Assembly: GCF_910596095.1 (NCBI RefSeq)
Contig: NC_056548.1
Span: 14,600,651 to 14,664,650 of the forward strand
Direction of reading: 5' to 3'
DNA from: Thunnus maccoyii
Lineage: Eukaryota; Chordata; Actinopteri; Scombriformes; Scombridae
DNA length: 64,000 nucleotides
The number at the start of each line of letters is the position of its first letter. Within the stretch, counting starts at the first letter, position 1. Under the pieces are notes generated by a model. It had not been told where the DNA came from and ran no database searches. It was given only the letters and a program-made list of their open reading frames with translations. The position numbers and the translations under genes were made by a program. This document shows positions 23,359 to 32,901 of this stretch, in pieces.

Positions 23359-24419
23359 CAGCAATTTAAAATGTAAAATTAAGATTTTGTCATGGACTTT
23401 GCTCACTTTTGCAGCTCAAACCTAAAAAAAACTAAACCGTTGTTGTTTCAATTAATACAGGCAGCTCACTCATCCCTGTCCACCTCACAGTTCACTGAGT
23501 CTTCCTGATCCACCTCATTTGATCTACCTTACCATCTGACCAGGCAATCTGCGCACCACCACCATGAGGGAGGCTGTTTCACTGCTGACTCTTCATCAAG
23601 TCCATTAAGCAGCTTTTCAGACACTTAAACTGTGGCTGAAGGTGAAATCTAACTATGAGACAATCACAGACACTTTGCTATTTCAGTGTTTCCCCATTTT
23701 CCTGTTTTGTGCCTGTGTAATGACACACATCAGGCCATCACTGCAGGACGCCAGCAGGTCTCAGACACTTGACTCCAGCACCCCCCGTTGGTTATACTCA
23801 TGTAACAGCAGCATCCAATTGTTGACTAAAGTAATAATGAGTCAGTACAACAACCCCTGAACTAGTGACGAACGAATGTGTGAAACTAATTATAGTTAAA
23901 ATGAGAGGGAGAAAAAAATCAGATACAAACAGAAAAAAAACAGAGAGAGAGATATGTGACATCTGAAATCACACTCTTGCACTTTCACCACATGAGCTGA
24001 AGTCATGTGCAAGCGTGTGCAAGCGTGTGCAAGCTCTTGTTATGCACAGCTGTTTGGCTCCAGACAAGAATGTAAAAAGAGGCCTTTGACAAAATTTAAA
24101 TCAAAAAAGACCTACCTCCTCACAATGAGACTGGAGTGCAAACAATAGGTTCAGTTTTGCTCCACCATTTGAATTAAGTTTCAAACATCTCAGAACTCAA
24201 GTAAAAAATGTTCTATGTGCTATGAACCAGGGAATTTACACATAATCATGCAGATGAAACAATAGCAAACAACAAACATCCTGCTGCAAGTCTAAATCTA
24301 CATCATATTCATTATCAGGAATCAGCACTCAGGAGATAAATATCTTATACACACAGAGGCAGACGGGGTGTGCAGAGCCGTGCACGCACGCACACACCTG
24401 AGATGACATACACAGGACG

Positions 24420-24910
24420 CCATCTCCACTCAGTCTTCGCAAACCCAGGGTTGTGTGCTCAACCCGCTCTTATTTATGTCATGACCGCAACCCCGGACAT
24501 GGTGAGAAGTTTGCTGACAAAACCATAATCATTGGCCAGATCAACAATGAGAGTTCATAGCGGGAGGAAATCAACAATTTTGCAGAATGGTGCACGGAGA
24601 ATAACCTACTGATCAACGTCAACAAAACCAAGGAGCTGATTGTTGATTTTAGAAAAAGCCTTTGTTGTAGTATCCGCTGTCGTACTACCAGACTACAGAG
24701 CAGGTTCTTTCCTCAGGCTGTGAGACTCCTCAATTCATTCTCTGCACTCCAATATAAAAAACAGACTTATTATTTATTAATCCATTTATATAATTTCTGT
24801 TTTTGTGAATAGCATAAAGGTACTACAAACAACATTTGAATATACAATCCTGTGTTGTAAAATGATAATAATAAATGAATCTTAAATCTTGAATCCTGAA
24901 ATCTTGAGAC
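24420..24910 (+). mobile_element. Non-LTR retrotransposon (LINE) 3' relic
   Basis: Frame-broken reverse-transcriptase remnants are readable on the plus strand: CVLNPLLF, then KFADKTIIIGQINN (the FADDT box as FADKT), then REEINNFAEWCTENNLLINV and NKTKELIVDFRKS. After a deletion comes a stretch like the end of such ORFs (SRFFPQAVRLLNSFSALQ). The 3' end carries an AATAATAATAAATGAATC tail. This order fits an L2/Rex-type LINE. It is clearly dead. Confidence 0.6.
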
Positions 24911-25199
24911 AACCACAGTGAAATTAAAAGTAACCAACACAATAGTACAGGCATACCATAGAAAATGACTGGGACAGTAATATGTTGGTTATATAAAAAA
25001 AAACAAAGCAGCTCTCAGACTCAGTAGTGTGGCTTGTAGGGAGAGGAGGGCATGTAGCCATAGCTTGGTACAGCACTGGTGGTGGACTACATTTTGAGAT
25101 TGAAGCTCGTCAGGGTTCAGGGTTGAGGCCAAGGGCACAGTGGAGGTGAACACAGAATCTGGGTTAAAGACATGCTCATCACTTTTAGTCTTCGTGCTT

Positions 25200-25232
25200 T
25201 TCATGTATGCTCTGATGAAGGTCTGATAGACC
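25200..25232 (+). other. Hammerhead-like core motif
   Basis: CTGATGA, then a short hairpin (GGTCT-GAT-AGACC), then GAAA, matching the conserved core and stem II of hammerhead ribozymes with one extra A before stem II. A flanking TATGC / GCATA pair could form stem I, but I cannot place a convincing stem III and cleavage triplet. Such cores occur in Penelope-type retroelement ends. Low confidence. Confidence 0.2.
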
Positions 25233-26239
25233 GAAAGCTCAAAAATAAAGTGAATACTGCATAGATCAAAGTGTGTGGAAATCTCTTTCATCAAGTCCGC
25301 TTGCTTTTGAAAAATTCAGATATAGATCTCTTAATTTTTGCGATACATAATCATGCATGTGCGTTAGTTTCTCTAATGTCGCCGTTTACTTGAACCAACT
25401 CATGACGCACACACGTCGATATCGTCAATAAACAATGCACATGATAAGTAAATGTCCAATCACATTGCAGCAGTCAGTCGGAGTGGGTGATGGTGCACAA
25501 AAGTACAAGTTTTTAGAAAAAACAAAGATACAATTCAGGCTTTTAGTCATAAAAATATTATATCAGACTCCAGAAGTTACCTGGGCCATGGTCCCCCTGC
25601 CCCCTGCTTCTGCTGTCCCTGCCCTGTGCGGACTTTAAAGTTGCAATACATGACATTCAGCCATTAGATGTCTCACTATAGCACCAACATCTCAAACTAG
25701 GCAGTGCTGATCAAATATGGATCACGATTCTGTTAGTGCATTGTCTATTTCTCACCTCAAATGTTTTCAGAAACATATTTTAGTGTACTGTTTAGCTGTA
25801 ATTTGAGAAAGTTTGTGGCCACCATCTTGGAAACGGATATGGAGGGACTCACCAAAACAATGAACAGAGAAAACATACAGACAACACACACAGAGGGAGT
25901 GTGACTTCACTCACTGCTCAGGTTGCCATTACTTCACTATATCTTTACATAAAAAATAGTTGTTTCCTGAAATCCAGTGAGGCTCAATGTCATTTATTGG
26001 ACCTTTAAGCTTCAATAATCAATATTCTTACATGAAGGTCAAATGTCATCTGTAATGAAAACGATGTTTCCCTCAGCTCTACAAGACTTTTAGCTTCTTT
26101 CAGTTCATTGTTTTGGTTTTTATGACCTGCAACTTCATTATTGTGTGTCACTCTCTGGACTTCCCAGATGCAGCCAGCACCTGTTTTCAGTGGGAAAAGC
26201 TTTGATAAGCTCACTGTAAGTTGCCTGCCCATCACCAAA

Positions 26240-26440
26240 CAGCAGACAGATAAAATTAGCAACTAGCTGGTGAACATAGTGGAGCATTTAGCCGCTAAAG
26301 AGCCACATATTTCCCATGGAAGTTTGTAGAGCAAAACAGAGCTACTGTAGAGAGAGAGAGTGAATATTGGACTTGCATTTGTCAGATGGTCAGATGGTCA
26401 GATGGTTTAAGTCTTGGTCAAGTCAATGGAGCAGATCCAC
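26240..26440. repeat. Dispersed repeat, copy 2 (partner at 7200-7375)
   Basis: Same ordered blocks as 7200-7375, followed by a triple CAGATGGT minisatellite at about 26385-26407. The upstream stretch (25640-26000) also reads as interspersed repeat sequence. Confidence 0.6.
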
Positions 26441-27877
26441 CGATTTATAATATATATTTAAAGAAACATTTTGAATGGGATCAATGTACTTTTTCAGGGT
26501 TTACTCTGTAAAAGGGAAGATGCAGGACATTATAGGTATTTCCATAACCTCTGTTGACCTCTGTTTAGACCTTAGACTAACGAACTTATGGTAGAGAGGT
26601 GAATGTAGCAGAAAGGAGAGAGCTGAAGGTGTTGGTGGTGTACATTTCCTTCTCAGCAGCTGAACCTGTGAAAACCAAAAAAAAAAAAGAAAAGAAAGGA
26701 AAAGAAAAACACCCAAATTCTCAGAATGTCTTTGTACAAATATTGGTGAACCGACCTGCAATGTTTGACATTCAAACAGTTTAATCATCAATATTAGATT
26801 ATCAAGGTGTGTGGATTTGGAGAGAAACCCTGAAGTGCTGAAATTTCCAACTCATTTTCTAGCACCACGTGCTTGGAAACCGCTCGCTCATTGGAAGCAG
26901 AATTGTTCAAAGTGCTTTGTGTACTCAAGCTCATCGGATGATGCAACACTTACAAACCAAATCCACAGTTGTGGTCGAATAAAACTGTTATGCTTCGTCT
27001 GGCTGTTTGCAGAAAATACTGAAACTTTCAAACTGGTCATGTGACACAATGTAGATGGAGGCCTTTGTTTGTCAGTGGTCCAAGAGGTGCATGAAGTGGT
27101 CTCAGCAGCACAAAATCACATTATCACAAGTCATTCCACATTTTCAACTAAATTATTAGTCAAGAATAATGTTGACTAAACATGTTTTTTTTTAATATTA
27201 TCTGCCTGATGCAAGTTTCAAGTCTCTGCAAGACTCTTATTCTATCAAGTGCAACAAGTACGCTTGTTGGCAGTAATGTTAAGTATACATGTTTTGTAGA
27301 GAAAAAAATACTACAACCTGCTATAAAAAGCTCTTTTAGGGAAGAAGAAAAAGTGATTTGATTGATCATTATCAAAGCCAGTCCGCCACACGGACAGAAA
27401 ACGATTAATGCCAAAAGATCTTTGTGTGCAATGTGTTCCTGCCCACATTTACAAATATCCTTGGCTGCTTTTATGCACTATTAAGTGCAGGCTATTACTT
27501 TTACGCAAAAGAAGACCATCTTCTCAGGCCTCTGTAGACTCCACAAAACACGAGGACATCAACGACAACTCAATTACATAAAAAGTCTTTCTCACAAATT
27601 TTTGTACTTCTATCTTTATGAGGCTCCTCCATTAACTACAATATATTAATCCCCATTAACATTTTACACATTTCGCATATACAAAACTGCAGGGGATGTC
27701 AGAAACAATATCTTTGCATTGATTGGGATTTGTTTTCTTTCACAAGACGATGGGAGAAACCAGAACCTAGAGTGAATAATATGAGTTATTTTTGCCCTGG
27801 AAAGCTCCACTATACAATATGTTGTGTAAATGAAGTGGAATATCTTGCACCATATGAGAAATATAATGTATGTTAAT

Positions 27878-28090
27878 GGAGTGGACAAAATATTAGGAAC
27901 ACCATTCAATATAATGCACTCCAGTGCACCACCAACACTCACTACAACCTCAATAACAAACATAAAGTAGAATTATCACTTTTCTGACTATGTCAACAAA
28001 AACTGAAAATGTGTAAGCTTCGTAAAAGTAGAATTTTCGGCAGAGCTGTTGTACTGGATTGCATTAGATTGCACAGGTGAGTGTATTTAT
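27878..28090. repeat. Fold-back repeat relic
   Basis: AATGCACTCCAGTGCACC (about 27915) and the reverse complement of TGTTGTACTGGATTGCATTAG (about 28048) are mutually similar. The outer parts (GGACAAAATATTAGGAACAC on the left, GCACAGGTGAGTGTATTTA on the right) resemble ends of a common fish DNA repeat. Probably a decayed inverted-repeat element. Confidence 0.4.
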
Positions 28091-28173
28091 GTGTATTTAT
28101 TTACAAGTACATGAAGTACTCAAATGTCTTCACTTGAAAGATAAAATCTGTGAAAAAAAGAAAAATTAACTTG

Positions 28174-28390
28174 GAGAAGCTGTCTGCAAGAAGATCACTG
28201 CAAAAGTTAAACTGTGAAAGGAAAAAAGCACCTCCCTATCTATAGATCCTACAGATAACATGTAACAGTCACATGGAGTTTGTACTTAATGCACTGAAAT
28301 CCACTGCTTCTATTATTTCAACTGTTTCCTTTTGATCATGTGCAAACTGCCTGTCATTACCTTTGCAATAAAGAATCTCTGAAGCTGTTG
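28174..28390 (+). pseudogene. 3' end of a dead NK-lysin-like copy
   Basis: The 3'UTR motif CCTATCTATAGATCCTAC (28234-28251) and the end CTTTGCAATAAAGAATCTC (poly(A) signal 28367-28372) match the intact gene's CCTGTCTATAGATACTAC (about 30643) and CTTTGCAATAAAGAAGCTG (about 30758) at similar spacing. Just upstream, GAAGCTGTCTGCAAGAAGATC (28175-28195) aligns with the intact coding stretch for QLCKKII. In that frame it reads EAVCKKITAKVKL, then TGA, with TAA a few codons upstream, so the exon is broken. Earlier exons were not found. It is best read as the remnant of a third tandem copy. Confidence 0.5.
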
Positions 28391-28480
28391 AATTTCAATA
28401 TACAGGGAGTGATGTAATTCCTACATTTAAAGTCTATTCAGCTTCAGGCTAATTCTATGATGAATTAGTATCACTGTGCA

Positions 28481-28493
28481 AGGTCAAAGGTCA
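28481..28493 (+). promoter_or_regulatory. DR1 nuclear-receptor half-site pair (AGGTCAAAGGTCA)
   Basis: Second perfect DR1, about 0.8 kb upstream of the first intact NK-lysin start, within the block identical to the one at 23346. Whether it acts on that gene cannot be told from sequence. Confidence 0.3.
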
Positions 28494-29231
28494 CAGCAAA
28501 ATGAACTTACAAATAAAATAACTACATTCTTTCATGTTTGTTTGTTACTTATAAAAGGTGAAAATAGAGTAACTATATTTCAACTGAAAAGAGCTCTAGG
28601 TTTAGAGCTCAAAGGAGTTAGTTTTTAAAAAATCAGCAATGCTACAGTAATTTTCCTCCTGGGTGTAAAAGCTCAACCCAGGTCAAAAAAGCAGATCCTT
28701 ATATTTTTAACTTATGTTTAAAGTTTCATCTTGAATGGGAACAATGCACTTTTAGGATTTAAACTCAGAGGACACAGTAAACATATGTGTAAAAACAACT
28801 GAAACACTCCCTGTACTGATAACCATGCTATCACCTTCAGTTTGACATGATCTGATATGTCAGACATGTTTCTACCCCTTTAAAACTGAGATTCTGACAA
28901 TACTTGTATGTATTCTTTGATATTAGTGCTCAGATAAAGTGTATGCTAATATCAGATGCATTTGACTGCATTCTGCACTATGCACCATTCATTATTACAA
29001 AAAAAGTCAGCAGGTCAAACATATATCAAATGTATATTCAACAATATATATTTTCTTTGTAAGTTATCTGGTCTATTAGGGTATAAAATAAAACATGCCT
29101 GCAATTGCTTATTTTAAAAAGTTGATTTGCATATTTTGGAAAAACAAAAAAAATCCTGTTTGACGTTTGCAAGCACACTTGTGGGTTGTGATACGTGTGG
29201 TTCAGAGGGGGTTTGCAGCCATATGAGGCAG

Positions 29232-29239
29232 TATAAAAA
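29232..29239 (+). promoter_or_regulatory. TATA box of NK-lysin-like gene 1
   Basis: TATAAAAA lies 52 bases before the start codon, leaving a short 5'UTR. The neighbouring paralogue has a TATA box at a similar distance (61 bases). Confidence 0.65.
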
Positions 29240-29290
29240 GCCACAGAAAGATTAGCTGAACACAGCTCTGATGACACAGCAATAACAACC

Positions 29291-30636
29291 ATGATACCAG
29301 CCATCAGCATCGCTCTTCTCCTGCTCTCTACAAGTAAGAACGTAATATTATTTACACCATGTTCCTGATAATTTAAGTACCTTTGCAGGATATAATTTAT
29401 TTTTCTTTTAGCTGTTGTAAAGTCGTGGGGGTCTCTGGAGGACCAAACTGAAGCAGAGGGGGATTTTTCATCCCAGTTTAAACAGCATGTGAGGGAGGGT
29501 GCTGACCATCATGCAGAGAAGGTGAGAAACTATATCACACATATTAAAACCTCAAGGCCTCTTCTTTCATTTAGCTATGTCGTGTCATCATGTTTCTGTT
29601 TGACTGACGCATCAACATGTGGGCTAAACATATGAACTGACTGTTATTTGGTGTGACGTAAACTGAAATTATTTTATATGCAGGAAGGATACTTTGACCA
29701 ATATTGTGAGGCCTGCAAGGACATCGTCACTAAAGCACAGCAGAAGTTGGCCGGGAATAATTCAAAGGTGATCAATGCAAAATGTTGTACAGGAGGTTAA
29801 TAATACCAAACCTGACTGAAGCAAACTTTTTCAAAATATGAACTCTCATTTGATTCTTATGTCCACATTTTGCCATAATCAAAGTTTTAAAAAATGGTCT
29901 CACTGATTTTGTTATAGTCAAGCCCTGATGAAGGATAGGGTTAGGGTTAGGGTTACTAACCCTTTTATGTTTTAGCTGAAAATGTTTAAGATAATAACAA
30001 TAACCCTAACCCTAAAAATCATTCAGATGAAAATATGAATGATGATGGGTCTCAGAAAGCTGTAGCCTAATTTTAAGGGGGAAACAGTTTGGGAAATACT
30101 GTGTTACTTGGTTATTTTTCCTTTGAGAGATTTTAGTTGTAAATAAATGATAATTACATATTGCTGTGCACATTTACATTTTTTGGTGCAGTGGTGGTGG
30201 AAGTGGAATGTTATTGCATTACAGTGGTTCTTACATGCAAAAAAACCCTGTCTATCTAACATTATACAGTACAGTGGAGAGAAGCTAATTGTTGACCTCT
30301 GATATAGTATATGTTATTTTATGAATGTTTATTTTTATGACTTGAAGATATTTGGATGTTGCTATGATCAAAACCATACTAAATTAGACTCACGTCCCCT
30401 TTAATGAATTTATCTTGCCAGTTATCACTCAACAAAGCGATTCTTGTCAAATATTTATATGTTTTTTATTGAAGGAAGAAATTAAGAAGCAGATGGATGC
30501 TTCCTGCAGTACACCTTCAATCCTGAGACAACTATGCAAGAAAATCATCAAACAGTCCAAAGACAAACTGATTGATGGTATAGCCAAAGGCGGGAGTCCC
30601 TTGGATATATGTCGTAAACTGAGATACTGCAAGTGA
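29291..30636 (+). CDS. NK-lysin-like saposin B peptide precursor, copy 1
   Basis: Four exons join in frame to 132 residues: 29291-29333, 29412-29521, 29684-29767 and 30475-30636. The start encodes a signal peptide (MIPAISIALLLLST). An acidic propiece (EDQTEAEGDF) precedes a saposin B domain with six cysteines spaced C-x2-C-x27-C-x9-C-x24-C-x5-C. I count about 17 Lys/Arg against 8 Asp/Glu in this domain, so it is strongly cationic, as in NK-lysin/granulysin. These are secreted by lymphocytes and disrupt microbial membranes (family knowledge). The protein ends one residue after the last cysteine (YCK, stop). The spacing and shared intron positions match copy 2. The acceptor used is the non-pyrimidine-rich TTGAAG at 30474, chosen because it preserves frame and homology. 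Confidence 0.88.
29936..30016. repeat. Interstitial telomeric repeats in inverted orientation
   Basis: Three TTAGGG units (about 29936-29954) and two CCCTAA units (about 30001-30015) face each other across about 45 bases in intron 3 of NK-lysin-like gene 1. They could form a hairpin. Confidence 0.8.
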
Positions 30637-30762
30637 AATTCACCTGTCTATAGATACTACATACAATGTAATGCATCTGCCTCACAATGAATGTTTCAGC
30701 TGTTTGATTCTGATTATAAAAGTCACATAAAAGTGTACATGATGTCTTGTGCTTGCCTTTGC

Positions 30763-30768
30763 AATAAA
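30763..30768 (+). terminator. Poly(A) signal of NK-lysin-like gene 1
   Basis: AATAAA in the context TTTGCAATAAAGAAG, 127 bases after the stop codon. The same context is kept in the dead copy at 28367-28372. Confidence 0.75.
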
Positions 30769-30892
30769 GAAGCTGTGCAGCTATTTCTCATCTTCGTAAA
30801 GTGATATATTTCTTACGTTCTTAAATAAACTAACAGTAAGACATATTTCTGTGATACACTGACTTTTCTCTCTCCTTACAAAGCTGATAAGT

Positions 30893-31205
30893 AGTTTAAG
30901 GGAAATTATTGTATGAAAATATACACTTGTATGAACTAAAAGCACTGAATGACAGTCATAGAAAGCATATTTGTGTGTCTGGACAGTAGGTTCCTGTGTG
31001 AAGGAGAAACCTAGTATATCCTGCCATGTGCGTTTGGTTATAACTACACATAGAGTAGTCACAACAACTCTCAGCGGTTGGTGAGAAAGAGATAAAGAGA
31101 TAAAGGAGTTTTCACTCACTCTCTGTGAGTATGTCATGCTCTGAGCCTTAAAGAAAGTGTGATAATATTGTGTTGAGAAATATCTCTCTCCACATTTCCA
31201 CTCCC
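30893..31205 (+). mobile_element. Diverged retroviral-type LTR, plus orientation
   Basis: Starts near AAGGGAAATTATTGTATGA (30897), matching the LTR start at 32630. It continues through AACTACACATAGAGTAGTCACAACAACTC and GAGAAAGAGATAAAG, which recur in reverse complement at 32440-32510. Downstream sequence (31206-31400) does not show a primer-binding site, so this looks like a solo or truncated LTR. LTR limits are approximate. Confidence 0.5.
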
Positions 31206-32100
31206 CCCTCCCTACCCTAGATCCGGGGGAGATAGCAGGTCAACAATATATGACACGTAGAAGTGGTACACATCATCTGAAAGCTTGGAGCCTGCATATT
31301 AATTTGAGATGCATCTCAGCACCGTGGAAAGTTTTTCTTTCTTTTCACTTTCAAAATCTGTAATAAACATTGTGTTTTGGTTAGTTGCCTATTCAGATTT
31401 TGAAAGTTTAGAGTGTATAGGGGACTAGAACATTATGATGAAAGTATATGATGGTCATTCCCATGATCAATTTTGTCTCATAAGTTGTTCTATCAATTTT
31501 AGGGTTGATACCATTTGTTATACAGATTTGGTGCAAAATTTAACCATTTTTGACCAATTGAGAATTGACAAAAGTGGTCAAAAATCCCTCAAAAATACCA
31601 CATTAAGACACCAAGACCTTGTAGAACACCATATAAATACTCATGTTGAGATTTGGTGTCATTTTACAGAATGAGGCCGAGTTTTAAAAAATGGTCTCAT
31701 TACAATGAAATGGTTACTATGGGGACTAACATCATCAGACATGAATACAATTGGGCTCATTGAATCCACAAGAGCCTCAGCTTTCCAGTCACACCAAATT
31801 TATGCAATTCCAAGGTGGTTTAGGGACCCCAGTATGCAGAAATATTGATATACACCATTTTTAGAATAGGTTAAAATAACATATTTATACTGCATGCAAA
31901 AAACTGCATGGTTTTTGTCCAAAACTGCATGGGATCAACATAAAGTGGGCATGTCTGTAAAGGAGAGACTTGTGGGTACCCATAGAACCCATTTTCATTC
32001 AGATATCTTGAGGTGAGAGGTCAAGGGACCCCTTTGAAAATGGCCATGCTAGTTTTTCACTGCCATGCTACAGTCTCTTCACTGTAGCTTTAAAATCCTC
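31206..32100. repeat. Interspersed fish repeat sequence
   Basis: Two stretches, about 31255-31420 and about 31925-32095 (with ATGTCTGTAAAGGAGAGACT and AGGTCAAGGGACCCCTTTGA), resemble repeats that are very common in spiny-rayed fish genomes. No coding potential is seen. The family name is not known to me. Confidence 0.45.
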
Positions 32101-32253
32101 ACAGACACACGGTCTCTTTTCACGCCAAGAGTCGTTTACGAACCTTTCTCAGGGGAGGGAGACTTCCTGGGTCTTAGGCGACTTGTAGTCCCTTCAGCAG
32201 CTGCACACATTTGACCTGTTTGGAGAATAAGTGAAGGAGGGAATGAGACTGGC

Positions 32254-32271
32254 ATCCTGGATGAGCCCCCA
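32254..32271 (-). other. tRNA-Pro-type primer-binding site of a retroviral remnant
   Basis: On the minus strand the 18 bases read TGGGGGCTCATCCAGGAT. This differs at two positions from the proline-tRNA primer site typical of gammaretrovirus-like elements. It directly follows the end of the inverted LTR portion at 32274, in the correct order for a minus-strand provirus. Confidence 0.6.
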
Positions 32272-32273
32272 AA

Positions 32274-32560
32274 TTGTGGTGGCAATTTACCTGATGCACT
32301 TGACTTCAACGAGGAAAGAGACAATTCTCAACACAGTTTTGTCACACTTCCGTTAATGCTCAGAGCATGGTACACTTATACACTCGATACAGACATACAA
32401 GGTGCTGTAGAGGAGTGAGTCCTTAAGAGTGGGGCGAAAACTCCTTTATCTCTTTCTTACCAACCTCTAAGAGTTGTTGTGACTATTCTATGTGTAGTTA
32501 TACCCAAACAGACATGACTCTTAAACACAGGAACATACTGTTCAGACAAACAAACATGAC
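32274..32560 (-). mobile_element. LTR portion of a minus-oriented endogenous retrovirus remnant
   Basis: In reverse complement this shares AACTACACATAGAATAGTCACAACAACTC and AAGAAAGAGATAAAGGAGTTTTC with the plus LTR at 30893-31205, and ends at the proline-type primer-binding site. It represents the LTR's 3' portion. Viral leader-like sequence may extend to about 32100. No gag, pol or env frame is visible. Confidence 0.5.
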
Positions 32561-32614
32561 TTATTATGAACGCAGCCTACAGTAATTTCTAACTTAATTT
32601 GATTAAGAATAATC

Positions 32615-32768
32615 AAAAGGGAGGAAATGTGAGGGAGGTTACTGTATGAATATGTACACGTGCTTGTGTGAACTTGTGAAAAGTTGAAAGTGCTTAGTGA
32701 CAACACAAGTGTTTGTGTGCAGCTCGGTACCATCATATAGGGCTGTAAATAGAGAGACTGAAAAAGAT
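32615..32768 (+). mobile_element. Polypurine tract and LTR start, plus orientation
   Basis: A purine run AAAAGGGAGGAAATG (32615-32629) directly precedes TGAGGGAGGTTACTG (32630), the same LTR start as at 20680. This is the PPT/3'LTR junction of a plus-oriented copy. The LTR is soon interrupted by a long GT microsatellite that begins where the related LTR at 30893 has a short GTGTGT run. Confidence 0.5.
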
Positions 32769-32805
32769 ATGTGTGTGTGAATGTGTGTATGTGTGTGTGT
32801 GTGTG

Positions 32806-32866
<61 letters not shown>

Positions 32867-32901
32867 ATGGTGTGTGTGTGCGTGTGTGTGTGTGTGTGTG
32901 A
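32769..32901. repeat. Long GT dinucleotide microsatellite
   Basis: About 60 GT units with CAT and CG interruptions. The cysteine-valine and threonine-histidine frames here are repeat translations, not genes. Confidence 0.92.

Larger units (their letters stand above)
22776..28173. other. Intergenic sequence between stac and the NK-lysin cluster
   Basis: No convincing exon was found on either strand. Apart from the listed repeats it contains a GTGCAAGC triplication at about 24008-24033, a CGCACGCACA stretch near 24384, and an AAAGAAAAGAAAGG purine tract at about 26680-26706. Confidence 0.5.
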
